Shown here: piece after piece, positions 1 to 10,904 of the stretch
Layout of the letters: each line of letters begins with the position of its first letter
Numbering within the stretch: position 1 is the stretch's first letter
Assembly: GCA_023548195.1 (NCBI GenBank)
Contig: JAJHZJ010000311.1
Location: 3,622,419 to 3,686,418, forward strand
Direction: 5' to 3'
DNA from: Bettongia penicillata ogilbyi
Lineage: Eukaryota > Chordata > Mammalia > Diprotodontia > Potoroidae
DNA: 64,000 nucleotides
Notes under the pieces: generated by a model
Seen by the model: only the letters and a program-made list of their open reading frames with translations
Told to the model about the DNA's origin: nothing
The model's database searches: none
Program-made: the position numbers and the translations under genes

Positions 1-27
1 GCCATTTATACAGCTGAGAGGATCATC

Positions 28-200
28 GGTTTTAACCCCTCCCTCATTTTACACAAGAGGAAACTGAGGCCTAGGGAAGTGAAGCACTTTGTCCATGGTT
101 TCCTAGGTAGCAAAGAGCAGAGCTGCAATTTAAATGCAGGGCCTGTGACTCCAAAATCACTTCCCTTTTCATTCTACGCCTACTTACAAGGCAGTGTTTT
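28..200 (-). repeat. MIR/THER1-type SINE, antisense
   Basis: Antisense MIR core: a diverged 'gaggaaactgaggc' block followed by the complement of the 'gtgacc..gggcaagtcac' block and of the tRNA-like head. Ancient and diverged. Confidence 0.7.
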
Positions 201-298
201 CCAAGGGAAGTTCTAGAACCATAGATCTAAAGTTAAAGAAACCCCAGAAGTTCTAATTTAATAGATAGACCCTGGGAGAGAAAGTGTCCATAATCACA

Positions 299-545
299 TA
301 GATAGAAAACAAACATTTATTAAACACTAGATACTAAGCACTTTACAACTATTATCTCATTTGATCCTTACAACAACCATAGGAGGTAGGTGCTATTATT
401 AATCCCATCTTACAGATGAGGAAACTGAGGCAAGCAGATGTAAAATGACTTTCCCAAGGTCACATAGCTCGTGTCTGAGACCAGATTTTAACTCAGGTCT
501 TCCTGACTCCAGGCTCAATGTTCTTAACCATTACTTTAGAGATAG
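299..545 (-). repeat. MIR/THER1-type SINE, antisense, near full length
   Basis: Reads through the complement of the whole MIR body: tail (ctttacaactattatctcat), 'cagatgaggaaactgaggca', the 'aaggtcacatagctc' core and the head ending in 'cctgactccaggctcaatg'. Confidence 0.8.
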
Positions 546-639
546 AGTTTGAACCTGGGTTCCATGACTTCAGAGCACTTGCTCTTTTGATGCCACCACA
601 CTGACAGTTCTAAGAAGACAAACTAAGTTCCCAGGCTGA

Positions 640-1135
640 GAGTTCTCTCCCTCCTCACATCTGTGTTCTCGTTTCCTTGTTTCCTTCAAGTCTCAGCTAA
701 AATCCATCCTAGTGCAAGAAGCCTTTTCCAGACCTCCTTAATGTCAGTCCTTTCTCTCCGGGGTTATCTCTCATTTATCCTGCTATATATATTCAGCTGT
801 TTGCATATTTTCCTTGAGAATTATTTTTGCCTTTCTTTTGCATCCCCAGGATTCAGCACAGTGTCTGGCACTTGGCTGTTGTTCAATCACGTCTGTCTCT
901 GTGACCCCAGGGGGATTTCTTGGTAATTTTTTTTGCCATTTTCATCTCTAGAATGTCCCCATTTTACAGATGAGGGGATTACGTGACCTGCCTCGGGTGC
1001 CACAGATAATGTTAGTTTTGTCCTCAGATCGTCCTGTGACTAAGCCTGGTGTTGTAACCACTGCACCAGCTAGCTGCCCCTGGAAGTCTAGCCTATAGTA
1101 AACATTTAATAATGCTTGTTGGCTTAATGATTGGC
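640..1135 (+). repeat. L2 LINE 3' end, interrupted by a SINE
   Basis: The sense L2 3' end runs to 'cacagtgtctggca' near 870 and resumes near 1085 with 'tagtaaacatttaataatgc', the usual L2 terminal sequence. The intervening 210 bases are a separate antisense SINE. Confidence 0.75.
871..1082 (-). repeat. Marsupial tRNA-headed SINE, antisense, inside L2
   Basis: Begins with the complement of the SINE tail (gttgttcaatcacgtctgtc) and ends with the complement of its tRNA-like head (accagctagctgcccc). It splits the L2 terminus, so it inserted later than the L2. Confidence 0.75.
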
Positions 1136-1455
1136 TGACCTAAATAAGGCTGAACCTCCTTGACTTGAGTAGAGCAGCTCTGAGAAGGGTAGCCTGATCT
1201 AGAGGTTGGAGGCTGATGGCAGCCTTCTCTGGGAGATCCTAGTAATGTGTCAATGATCAGGCAGTAACAGGGGATGGGAGCTACAGGGAGGGTTCCTCTT
1301 CAGGAGGCACAGAATTGTTTTCTCTTAGGGGAGAATTTGGGATGAGCCCTCCCTAGAGCATCCTTGACGTTGGGAACATAGTCTTCCAAGGTCAGATGCC
1401 AAAGTACATGTCTGACTTCCTGCTAGACTAAAAGCCATCTAAGACCTCAATGGCG
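1136..1455. other. No recognisable gene or repeat
   Basis: About 320 bases of mixed sequence between an L2 end and a MIR. No splice-flanked open frame or repeat family recognised. Confidence 0.5.
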
Positions 1456-1625
1456 GTCTGGTGTGGTAAAGTATACCCTGCACTAGGAGTCTGAAGACAG
1501 AGATCTGACTCCTGGCTCTGGACTTACTACTCATTTGTGTAATTTAGCTGGGGTCCTCAGCTGCCTCCTCCTGCAAAATGGGTAGGCTAAGGCATCTTGT
1601 AGCTTGAAAATTCTGACTACGAATA
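1456..1625 (+). repeat. MIR/THER1-type SINE, sense, diverged
   Basis: Head-like 'ctggtgtggtaaagta', core 'tttgtgtaatttagctgggg' and 'cctgcaaaatggg' occur in MIR order. Confidence 0.55.
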
Positions 1626-1977
1626 TTCAATCCAATTTCATTTGTTAATTTTTCTTATTTATCTATTTCATTTTTTATATTTCACAAATATATCATTTAT
1701 ATATTAGTGGTAGTAGTGGTATTTATAATCCAATCTATTTAGTAAGTGCCTACTGCATGCAAAACTCTAGGCTAGTTGAGGTGAGATGCTGAATTAGACA
1801 TACTTTTTGGATTTGGCCAATGGGTTATGCTTTTGTTTGTCTAATGAAGGGCTGGCTACAGAAGGAAAAGAAAATTGATACTTGTTAAGTGAAAAAAAAC
1901 TTTTTTAAAGATACAGTGCTTAGGTATTGGTGATTTAATAATTTTAAAAAATATATAGTTCTTACGTTGAAGGAGAT
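1626..1977. other. AT-rich intergenic DNA
   Basis: A/T-rich stretch with short homopolymers (aaaaaaaacttttttaaa near 1893). No gene or repeat identity recognised. Confidence 0.5.
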
Positions 1978-2155
1978 TATGGTCTGATGCGCACTGAATT
2001 CAAAGTCAGAAGGCCTGCGTTCAAGCCTAGGCTCTGTTGTCTATGATGGGTGGCTTTTGAAAGTCATCATGCTCCATCCTTTGGACCTCCGTTTCCTTAT
2101 CTGTAAAATGAAGTAGTTGGACCTCTAAGGTCCCTGCTTAACTCGTAATAGAATG
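1978..2155 (+). repeat. MIR/THER1-type SINE, sense
   Basis: Contains 'ccgtttccttatctgtaaaa' followed by 'ttggacctctaaggtccctg', the middle and 3' portions of this SINE type. Confidence 0.7.
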
Positions 2156-2424
2156 ACCCCAAAATTCTACAATAGGAGGAAAAGAAATTGAATAAAGAAG
2201 AATTCTTCAAGGTAGAATGGTGATGAAAGTCAAAAGAGAGGTTCAGATGATAAGGCAGACTACTCACCCCTGGCCACTTGTTGCCTGGGAGTAGAGTTCC
2301 TCCCAAACTTTTCAGGTGACTTTTGTTTTCCCCTCCCTCTCTATTCCTTAGGGGTTGAGGATATAGGCAATAGAATTCCCATTCTAATTGTAAAGGATTC
2401 CCCTTCTAAGTTTTCTCTTCTCTA

Positions 2425-2560
2425 GTTAAGGTGTACTGGAGCCAGCTCTACCCGGTTTGTGAAAGCCTATCCATTCAATTTCCCCTGTAAGTATTTGTGT
2501 CTCAGAAATTGGCAATTGCTACACATTAGGGCTTGTTTTACTTTTTTGTTGACTGTCTAG
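2425..2560 (+). repeat. Unnamed interspersed repeat, copy 1
   Basis: About 120 bases starting 'ggtgtactggagccagctct' and continuing 'gtatttgtgtctcagaaatt' resemble 63872-64000, where the same blocks occur in the same order. I cannot name the family. Confidence 0.55.
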
Positions 2561-2754
2561 ATTTAAGAAAGTATGAATAATATCAAGTAAACCTAAAAGT
2601 ATATTTGCATACTTTTTTTCCCTGAGAGCCCAGTTGTTAAACAATTATCAGCACAGTCCTGTCTCCAGTCTACACAACTCCAATTATTTCAACCAATTTT
2701 CATATGAAATGTTTTCCAGTTCTCTCATCCAAAGTTTGTCTATAATTATCTTTT

Positions 2755-2892
2755 TTCTTTTTTTAAGCAATCAGGGTTAAGTGACTTACCCAGGATAACA
2801 TAGCTAGTAAGGGTCTGAGGCCAAACTTGAACTGAGGTCCTTCTGACTTTAGGACTGGTGATCTAACTGTTGTAGTACCTAGCTGCCCCACC
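2755..2892 (-). repeat. MAR1/WSINE-like SINE, antisense
   Basis: A T-rich start (complement of the A tail), then 'gggttaagtgacttaccc' and the complement of the head ending 'gtagtacctagctgcccc'. Confidence 0.8.
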
Positions 2893-4260
2893 TATAATAA
2901 TCTTAAAATGTCTTGCTCAGAACTGAATATAGTTCCCTAGATGTGATCTGACAGGGTAAAGTTTAGTAGAACTCTCACATACCTGGTTCTGGACCCTATA
3001 TCTCTTTTACTTTAGTTTTAAATAGTATTTAATATAGCTTTTACATAGCATTTTTTGGTTGATACATCATGCTATTCATTATATTGAGCTTGTGGTCCAT
3101 TAAAATTCCCAGATCTTTTTCATAGTAATTTCTCTCTGGGCAACAGTCCCCTATATTTTTGAAATTGATTTTTGAAGCCTACTTTACATTTATCCCTTTT
3201 AAGTTTCACCTTATTTGATTCAGTCCATCATATAACCTACTGAGAACTTTGCAGAGCTGACTTCTTTTATTCACTGTATTAGCAGTTCCTTCAAACTTAA
3301 TGCCATCTGCAGATCTGACAAACATGCAATCCAGGTGCTAAAATATTAAAAAGCACAGAGACAGTCCTCTCAGGTGACTTCAACCCATGTTAATGACTGC
3401 TCTTTAGACATCACTATTCAGTGGGTTCCATATCCATCCAAATATAATATCATCTAGACTATATTTAACTGTCTTCTCTATAAGGATAGCATGAGAAAAG
3501 GCAGCTAGATGGTTCAGTGGATAGAGCACTAGCCCTTGAGTTAGGAGGACCTGAGTTCAAATTTGTCTTCATATACTTACTGGCTGTGTGACCATGGATA
3601 ATCTTGATTTTCTTTTTTAAAAAAAAGGGAAGGGGGAAATCTAAGTATGCTATGTCAACATTTTCCTGATCTCCCAGTCTAGTTACCCTATCAAAAAAAG
3701 GAAATGAGGTTAGCATGGCACGACCTGTTCTTGATGAAGCCATGTTGGCTTTGAGTGATCACTGCTTCCATTTCCAAGTGCTCATACACTCTCCTAATTA
3801 TTAATAATGTGTCTTAAAATTTTGTCAGGAATTAGACCTGGAAGCTCATCAGTCTACAGTTTGTAGACCCTGCCCTTTTCCCATTTTTGAAAATTGGAAC
3901 ATTTACCCTTCCCCAGTTCTATGGCGCTTCTCCCATCATCCAAGATCTTTCAAAGATTAGGAAGGATGTTTCAGTATTCTTGCGTGAAGTTCATCTGGGA
4001 CTAGTGACTTGAAATCATTAAGAGCAGCTAGATGCTATTTGGATGTCTATTTCTTCCTTTATCTTAGACTTCCACTCCTTGGTAACCATTTTTTCTTCTA
4101 TCCTTCCCAATCCAAAGGTCATTCTTTGGGAGGAGAAAGGAGAATCAAAGAAGAGTTAAGTAGTTTAGCCTTCTCAGCATCATTCATTATTATTATTTCA
4201 TATATCTTGAGAAACAGTTCTTTTTTCTTCTGCTTGCTCCAGTATAGCTTTCTTTAAATA
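2893..4260 (-). pseudogene. L3/CR1 LINE reverse transcriptase remnant, antisense
   Basis: The complement of a CR1/L3 ORF2. On the minus strand at 3642-3743 the reading includes TSFPFFDRVTRLGDQ and then NVDIAYLDF, which corresponds to the CR1 reverse transcriptase block whose usual form is YLDFSKAFD. A SINE sits immediately after this motif. Further 5' LINE sequence follows (minus-strand equivalent of 'cttgaaatcattaagagcag' near 4008). Frameshifts and stops are frequent, so it is a fossil. Confidence 0.7.
3498..3625 (+). repeat. MAR1/WSINE-like SINE, sense, inside L3/CR1
   Basis: Head 'ggcagctagatggttcagtg', B-box-like 'gagttcaaat', then 'ggctgtgtgacc' and an A-rich end. It interrupts the antisense L3 reverse transcriptase. 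Confidence 0.8.
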
Positions 4261-4269
4261 AAAAAAACA

Positions 4270-4600
4270 AGTCAAGTCAACTAGTCATTACTTATTAAAC
4301 ATCTACTATGTTCCAGGCACTGTGCTAAGCCCTGGAGATACAAAGAAAAGTCAAAACATAATTTGAAAACAAACAGTTCTCTTTCTTAAGGAGTTCACAG
4401 GATAAGGGGGGAACAACCTACAAGCAGTTACTCACAGACAAGATTTAGACCGAATAAATTGGGAGTAATTTGGGAGGGAAGGCACTAAGATTAAGGAGGA
4501 CTGGGCAAGGCTTCATGAAGGTCAGACTTTAACTGCCACGTGAAGGAAGCCTAGGAAGGTAGGCGAGGGAGTGGAGGAGGGAGAGTTCCAGGCATGGAGG
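4270..4600 (-). repeat. L2 LINE 3' end, antisense (copy 1 of a pair)
   Basis: Starts with the complement of the L2 terminus (tattaaacatctactatgtt, ccaggcactgtgctaagcc) and continues into the 3' untranslated region (gaaggcactaagattaagga, gagttccaggcatgg). Confidence 0.75.
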
Positions 4601-4634
4601 ACTGCCTATTTTGTTGACCCTAGGATTCACTGCC

Positions 4635-4930
4635 AGGTTCAATCAATCATTCAATCAATCAACATTTATTAAGTGGTTACGTGAACCAAACACTGTGCTA
4701 AACACTGGGAATCCAGAAAGAGGCCGAAAGATAATCCCTGAAATCAAGGAGCTCACAGTCTACTGGGAAGGACAACATGCAAACAAAAAGATGCAAGCAA
4801 GCTATATATAGGATAAATGGGAAATGATTAACAGAGGGAAGGAACCGAGATTAAGAGGGGTTAGGAAAGGCTTCCAGTAAAAAGGGGAGTTTTTAGTTGG
4901 GACTTAAAAGGAAGCTAGGGAAGCTCATTC
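4635..4930 (-). repeat. L2 LINE 3' end, antisense (copy 2 of a pair)
   Basis: A second copy restarts at the L2 terminus (caatcaacatttattaagtg) only about 35 bases after copy 1 and repeats the same order of blocks. It marks an independent insertion beside the first. Confidence 0.75.
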
Positions 4931-5534
4931 TGGGTTTTAAGACTCTTGACAGTATTCTTTAAAGATCATAAGACTCTTTTGTTTTCATCTTCAAATGCCC
5001 TTGCTTCCATCTTCTATACTTGTCTTTTTAAAATCTGAGTTTACCAATAAATTCCCGTGTGTGTCTATATCATTCTTTAGTCAGTTTTCCCCTCTTTAAA
5101 ATAATTTCTCCTTGTTTCTTCAGAATTTTCTTCTTGAGAGTTCCTCATTCCTCTTCTGCTACTTTCCCCCTTTAAAGTTTTATCCCATCAGATCCTACTT
5201 GTGCTTTCTTGGAATCCTTTGGAAACTTCTCACTCAAATTCCAGGGTGCACATCTTTCCTTTACTCTGTCATGAATTCTGTGATGCAATAGTCACTTGCT
5301 CCCAAGGTTTCCGTCATTTTCATTTTGGCAAAAGGCTCTTCCTTGTTGTTCAGAACCCAATCCATAACAGCATTTCCTAACGCTTCCTTATTTTTGAAGG
5401 ATGAGATTATCATTAATATCATTATCACTGATAACAAATTTTATCAATCACCTTTCTTTTTACAGAGAGAAAGCACCAGATGTGCAGATAGGCAAAATTA
5501 TGTATCATCACTACTATACCCTGCTTGTATTCAG
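4931..5534 (-). pseudogene. L3/CR1 LINE remnant, antisense, continuation
   Basis: After the L2 pair the text returns to antisense CR1/L3-like sequence (for example 'cactcaaattccagggtgca', and 'cagaacccaatccataacag' near 5351). I infer it continues the element at 2893-4260. Confidence 0.5.
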
Positions 5535-6690
5535 TATTCTTGGTCAATCAATCAAGAAGCATTTATCAAGCTCCTACTATATGTTTAGCATTAGAAATAG
5601 AGACAAAAATGAAACAGTCCTTGCCATCAGGGAGTTTATATTCTATTGGGGAAAAAACAATGTGTCTAGATGCAAGTAAATACAAAATATACACAGATGA
5701 TTTCAACACTTATAACCAGGAGGAATCAGAAAATTCTTTGTGTAGGAGTTGGCATTGCGTTGAGATCAGAAGTATGCTGGACTTCAGACACTTTACTAGC
5801 TGTGTGATCCTGGGCAAGTCACTTAACCCTATTAACCTCAGTTTCCTCATCTGTAAAATGAGCTGGAGAAAGAAATGGCAAACTATTCTAGTACCTTTGT
5901 CAAGAAAACCCCAAATGGGGTCATGAAGAGTTAGACACAACTATAAATAAATGAACTACAAAAAGATTCTAAGGGGCAAAGGTAAGGAAGGAGCCCATTT
6001 CAGGCAAAGGAAATAGCTGGTTCAAAACTACAGAGACAGGAGAGGAAATAGAGTGTATATTCCAGTTTAGTTTGAATAAAAAGGGGAATGATATGTAAGC
6101 CTGGGAATGGAAGCAGAGGGCAAATGTGAAAAATTTTAGATACCAGAAGATTTCGTGTTTTATCCTAGCAGCAACATCATGTTACTGGAGTTTCTTGAGA
6201 AGGATGATCATGTGGTCAGAGCTGTGTTTTAGGATTATACATTTGAAAACTTTGTGAGGAATGGAATAAAGAGGGGACATGTTGGATATAGGTAGACTCA
6301 TGGGAAGCTGTTACAATAATTCAGGTTAGAAGTGATGAGGAGGTCTTGGAGGTTATGTAAGTAAAGAGAAAGGGACAGAAGCAAGAGATGTTTTAGAAGG
6401 AAAATCTTCAAGCCTTGGCAACTGATTGGAGATGAGGCATGAGAAGAGAGTAAATAGATGAGGATGACTAAACGTATAGACCTGGATGGCTAAAAGAATG
6501 ATGGTGTGCACAACAGAAATAGAAATGAGCAGTTAGCAAGAGGGCTGGGTTTTGGAGGGAAAAAATGAGGAGTTTTGTTTTGGACATGTTGAGATTTAAA
6601 TGTTTATGGAGCATCCAGGTGGAGATGTCTAATAAGCAGTTGGAGATACAGGACTGTAGCTCAGGAGAGAGAAAGGGGCTGGATATATCA
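5535..6690 (-). pseudogene. L2 LINE 3' UTR and ORF2 end, antisense
   Basis: Begins with the complemented L2 terminus (aagcatttatcaagctccta) and extends about 900 bases into ORF2. The block 'gttttggacatgttgagatt' (near 6580) through 'catccaggtggagatgtct' is the complement of the conserved region encoding a DISTWM..HLKLN-type sequence. Broken by a SINE and many indels. Confidence 0.75.
5738..5960 (+). repeat. Marsupial tRNA-headed SINE, sense, inside L2
   Basis: Contains 'ctagctgtgtgatcctgggc', 'cagtttcctcatctgtaaaa', 'gagctggagaaagaaatggc' and 'aaaccccaaatggggtcatg', the full body order of this SINE. It splits the antisense L2. Confidence 0.8.
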
Positions 6691-6865
6691 AATCATAGGA
6701 TCATCAAACTAAAAGGGATCTTGGAGACCATCTAGTCCATTTTATAGTTGAGGAAACTTAGATTCAGGAAGTTTAACTAATCTACTCAAAGTCACACAGA
6801 TAACCCAGAGCTTGACATGGTATTCAAACCCAGGTCCTCTGACTCCAGAGTCAGAATCATGTGTA
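6691..6865 (-). repeat. MIR/THER1-type SINE, antisense
   Basis: Reads 'ggatcttggagaccatctag', then 'gttgaggaaactta' and 'aaagtcacacagat', ending with the complemented head at 'ctctgactccagagtcag'. Confidence 0.7.
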
Positions 6866-7374
6866 TAAAAATGAAAACTGAAGCCATAGGACTATAAGAT
6901 CCCAAAATTTTTATCTAATTCTTCCTTTAGTCCAAGTAGATCCCCCACAAAAACATTGCTTCTGTTTCTATGTCTGTGGATGCTCACACAAACGCTGTCC
7001 ACCATGCTTCTCTCCTTAGGCTTCTGGCTTTCTTACGTGAATATATATTCTCAGTATATAATGCTGCTCCATAACTTACACAGATTTCTTAAATGAATAT
7101 ATATTTTCCACATCCTTATTTTTATTGACATCATTTCTTTTGATTAGTGCATTTATTTAAATTCTAAGCTTTCTATTCCACCAAGTCTTGGCAATGTTTA
7201 AGAGTTAAAATTTGCTTCTTGAATTAGAATCTTTTAGATTGCCCCCTTCTATTCATACAAAAATTAGCCCTGGTCAAGTGCTCTTGCCCTTACCAAGAGC
7301 CCATCGTTATTATATTTAAGCTATGGTCCAGAAACCTAAATCTCATTCTCAGATACCTTCCTCTAGCTATTTAT
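6866..7374. other. Unassigned AT-rich DNA, possibly L3/CR1 interior
   Basis: It lies between antisense L3 reverse transcriptase and the L3 ORF1 remnant, so it may be L3 sequence, but I read no motif in it. Confidence 0.35.
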
Positions 7375-7730
7375 TCACTTCCAAAGTCCTTCTCTTCTAT
7401 CATTTTTCTTAACTTGGAGTGATGAAACGATCTCCCATGTCCCTGAGATCCTCTGGGTTTTATTTTTTGCCCTGGACTTCAAAATCATATATTCTAGTTT
7501 CCTAGTGGGATCATTTGTCCCCACATGAATCACTAGAAATAGAGGGGCAATCATCAAATGTGACAATTCCTAGCTACATCCCTGATGGATGCCCTATGAA
7601 GAAGGCAGGTTGTTGATCTCAGGTCTGCCTCAGTATCCCTGAATGCAACCATCACCAATACACTGCTTCCTCTAAACATTACTAGATTGCTTCTCATTGG
7701 GCAGTGCCTGAAGATCCACTTCACTTCCTA
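7375..7730 (-). pseudogene. L3/CR1 LINE ORF1 esterase-domain remnant, antisense
   Basis: The minus strand reads LFLVIHVGTNDPTRKLEY within a 63-codon frame (7375-7566). HVGTND is the conserved GTND block of the SGNH-type esterase found in ORF1 of CR1-clade LINEs. Upstream on the minus strand (to about 7730) degenerate frames continue the domain, interrupted by stops. The reading order matches the antisense L3 reverse transcriptase at 2.9-5.5 kb, so both may belong to one element. Confidence 0.65.
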
Positions 7731-8051
7731 GGGCACAAAAAGCTGCCTCTTCCAATAGGCTTCAGCTCTGATAGCTGGAAGAGCCCCAGAGTCTAGCTTC
7801 AAAAGTTTGGTGGTCTTTCTTTCCTTCACTAAGTCACACCCCAACTTCCCCTCTGCCTCCCTATGCCCTTTTTTCTTCTTCATGTCCTTATAAAAGCTTG
7901 CCTTCCACTCTCACAAGAAACACCACTTTCCATAATCTGTAGCACAGAAATGCATTTTCTCAATCCTTCCTCTTTCTCCTTTAGGACAAAGAACATCTTG
8001 CTTCTTCTAGTACCATGTTACACCTATATATACATACAAAGTGCATAGTAG
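7731..8051 (-). other. Probable 5' continuation of the L3/CR1 remnant
   Basis: No motif recognised. It follows the esterase remnant on its 5' side and ends at a SINE insertion. Confidence 0.35.
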
Positions 8052-8062
8052 ATTTGTATGTA

Positions 8063-8292
8063 GAACAGCTAGGGGCACAGTGGATAAAGTGCCAAGCCTG
8101 GAGTCCAGAATTTGGCCTCAGACACTTCCTAGCTGTGTGACCTTGGACAAGTCACTTAATCTCGTTTGCCTTAGTTTCCTCTGTAAATGAAACTGGAGAA
8201 GGAAATGACAAACTACCTCACATCTTTGCCAAGAAAATTCCAAATGGGATCATGAAGAGTCAAACATGACTGAAGCTACTGAACAATGACAC
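8063..8292 (+). repeat. Marsupial tRNA-headed SINE with target-site duplication
   Basis: Complete body from head (agctaggggcacagtggata) to tail (gagtcaaacatgactgaagc). It is flanked by an 11-base duplication with one mismatch: atttgtatgta at 8052-8062 and atctgtatgta at 8293-8303. Confidence 0.85.
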
Positions 8293-8303
8293 ATCTGTAT
8301 GTA

Positions 8304-8872
8304 CATAGAAACACAAAGGTGACAGCAAAATTCTCCTTGTCCTCTATGTCCTTGAAGTCAGTTCCACAATCTTTTGTTTTCTTTTTAGGAGATTTCTTAG
8401 TCAGCCCTTGTGATTAAATACCAACAAACCAACACTCTGAAAGACTGGAGACCAGAGATGCAAGTATAATGAGCCAACCCACTTAATTTTACCTTGTTGC
8501 TAATCTCTAGATATCTTCCCCTACTTCTCTGAATCCTCCACTCTCTGACTCGGCTTCTGCGGTGAAGCTTCTTTTACCTAACAGATTGAGGCAGATAAGA
8601 CAAAAGGACACAAGGTGAAACCCAATTATCTAATGAGATCAATATCTCATTTCACTTTGCCACTGTTCTCCAGAATCTCCTCTCTTCTTAACTACATGTT
8701 AGGCTTTCTGCTCTGATAAAATGAAATTTTATGATGGGGGCGGAGAAGACAAATGTAAAGTGCCATATATAGGTTCAAAGAATCAACTTCACAAGTACAA
8801 AATGAAGGTGGTATAGTGAGACACGTTCATCTGAAAAACATCTGGATTTTTAGTGGATTTTGCACTCAGTAT
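8304..8872. other. No recognisable gene or repeat
   Basis: About 570 bases. No coding motif, splice-flanked open frame or repeat family recognised. Confidence 0.5.
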
Positions 8873-9430
8873 GATTCAGCAGTCAGTCAACAAGCATTTA
8901 TTAAGTACCTACTATTTTCCAGGTACTGGGGATACAAAGAAAGTTAAGACAGTCTCTCCTCTTAAGTAGCTCGCTGTCTTGTTGGGGAAACAACATGCAA
9001 ACAACTATGTACAAACAAGATACATCCAGGGTAAATGGCAGACGACAGGGGAAAGGTACTTACATTAAGAGAAATTGGGAAAGGCTTCTTGAAGAAAGGA
9101 TGTTGTAGCTGGGACTTGAAGAAGTTTCAGGGAAATTGGAGGGCAGAGACGAGAAGAGAGTTCCAGGCATGGGAAATAGCTAGTAAAAATGCAAGGAGTT
9201 GAGGGATGGAGTGTCCAGATCAAGACACAGCATGGAGGCCAGTGTCCCTGGGTCACAAAGTACATGGTAATGTGAAAGAAGTAAGAAGACTGGAAAGATA
9301 GGATGGGATCAGGTTGGGAGGCCTTTAAAAATACAAAGAGGACATCATATTTGATTCTACAGTTAACAGAGAAACCCTGGCATTGGTGAAAATCAAAAAT
9401 AGCTAAGGTCCTCTTATGTGGCATTAATTT
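8873..9430 (-). repeat. L2 LINE 3' end, antisense
   Basis: Starts at the complemented L2 terminus (caagcatttattaagtacct). It continues through 'gtacttacattaagagaaat', 'gagttccaggcatgggaaat' and 'gaagactggaaagatagga', as in the other antisense L2 copies here. Confidence 0.75.
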
Positions 9431-9439
9431 ATAGGTACA

Positions 9440-9925
9440 AGCTGATAGAACTGCAATATTCTGTCCTGATCAGACTACACCTGGAGTGTTAGGTTCAGGT
9501 CTGGGCCACATGTTAGCTTTGACAAGCTGGGGAGTATCCAGAGAGCTGAAGGCCTTAAGATCAGGCCATGTAGGGATCAGTGTGGATACTCAACCTGAAT
9601 AAGAAAAGGCTCAGGGCTAAGATGGCATCTGTCCTGTGGAAAGACTGTTCTGCCTGGCCTCAGAGGACAGAACAAGAAGAAACAGGGACATGCTGCAGAG
9701 AAACGAATTTTGTTTCAATGTAAGGATAAACTTCTTATCAATAAGAACCATCCCAAAGTGGAATGGGCCGCCCTTGGAGTTAGTGAGTTCATTGAGTCTT
9801 CAAGACCAGATGACCAGTGGTCAGGACGTGCTAGAGTTTGTAGGATGAGATTCTTATTCAGGTTTTGGCCGGGTTGGATTTTCTCCGAGGTCTCTTCTGC
9901 CCCTGAAATGCTCTAATTCTTTTCA
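9440..9925 (+). pseudogene. L3/CR1 LINE 3' end, sense
   Basis: Successive blocks match the CR1/L3 ORF2 end and 3' UTR: 'actacacctggagtgttagg', 'tggaaagactgttctgcctg', 'cccaaagtggaatgggccgc', and the terminal 'gaggtctcttctgcccctg'. Open frames here are remnants of the LINE, not host genes. Confidence 0.7.
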
Positions 9926-10235
9926 TTTATGTTCTTCCTCTACCTCTGAGTCCTATGGCCTCTAACTCCCACCTCCTTCCACCAATGACGTCTTCCTTTT
10001 TCCTCTCTTTGGAAAAATAGATGTCCCAAGGGGTTGCATATGGCAGATGGGAGCTGCTGGAGGAGAAGGTGTCCGAGGTGTGATTTTCTCTCCTAGGGAA
10101 CCAGAGCTGTTAATTGCTCTAAACTTAGCCCTGCAATGTCTCCCGGTCATCACTGTGCACAGGAAGGCGGGGTAAGGGTGCTGGAGGAGGGGAGAGGGGA
10201 AGACTTCGACATCAGGGTAAAAAGAGTAGAGCAAA
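9926..10235. other. No recognisable gene or repeat
   Basis: About 310 bases between two L3/CR1 tails. A 90-codon minus-strand frame has no recognisable motif. Confidence 0.45.
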
Positions 10236-10492
10236 GCAAGGCACTTAGATACTTCACATAGCAGGAAGCTGTAGGAAGGCAGATTTTGAATTAATATAAG
10301 GAGGAGTTTCTTAGTAATTAGAACTGCCCTGCCACAAATGACCTGCCTTTGGAAATCACATGTTCCTCACTGTTAGAAATATATTATCAGAGGCTAGATG
10401 ATAATCTGTCAGAGGTATTATAGAGAAGTTTTCCACTCAAGTTTGGACTGGACTAAATGACCTCTAATGTTTTCTTTCTGATTCTGTAGCAA
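10236..10492 (+). repeat. L3/CR1 LINE 3' end, sense
   Basis: Shows 'aggagtttcttagtaattag', 'gaactgccctgccacaaatg' and the terminal 'ggactggactaaatgacctc'. It is a second, shorter copy downstream of the 9.4-9.9 kb copy. Confidence 0.65.
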
Positions 10493-10904
10493 TATGTGGA
10501 AGGTCTTCTCACTATTTGGGGTAGGGAGAGAAGGGAGTGTCCACTGTCAAGTCAAGGAATGACAGACAATCTGTGGCCTGTTACTTGGACCCAAGAGCTC
10601 AACCTGGGGCATCTGCCCACTGTGGAGATCTTCTCTGCTTGGCATGTACTCCTACCCTCATTCCTATGCCAGTATGGATCCCTGTCTTTTTCCACTATTC
10701 TCAATCCCCAGGGTCCAGACTCTGGTCTACTGGTGGAATGTGAATGAACTTTGGGGAGACCAGTATATGTGTCCTCTTATCTGTCAGCTGCCTGTGCTAA
10801 GCCCTGGCCTGGAGGTTGGGGGATGGGGGTAGGAGGCTAGGGAAGGGCATGAGGGTAGGAAAGGGAATTGGGAGTATGTCAAAGGAAAATCTAGCAGGCA
10901 AAAG
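10493..10904. other. No recognisable gene or repeat
   Basis: Repeat-poor sequence. I searched it for a transmembrane or immunoglobulin exon that could belong to the ITIM exon at 12.2 kb and found none. Confidence 0.45.

Noticed and set aside
9636..9916. Two overlapping plus-strand frames of about 70 codons
   Set aside because: They lie inside an L3/CR1 3' end, so they are LINE debris rather than a host gene.
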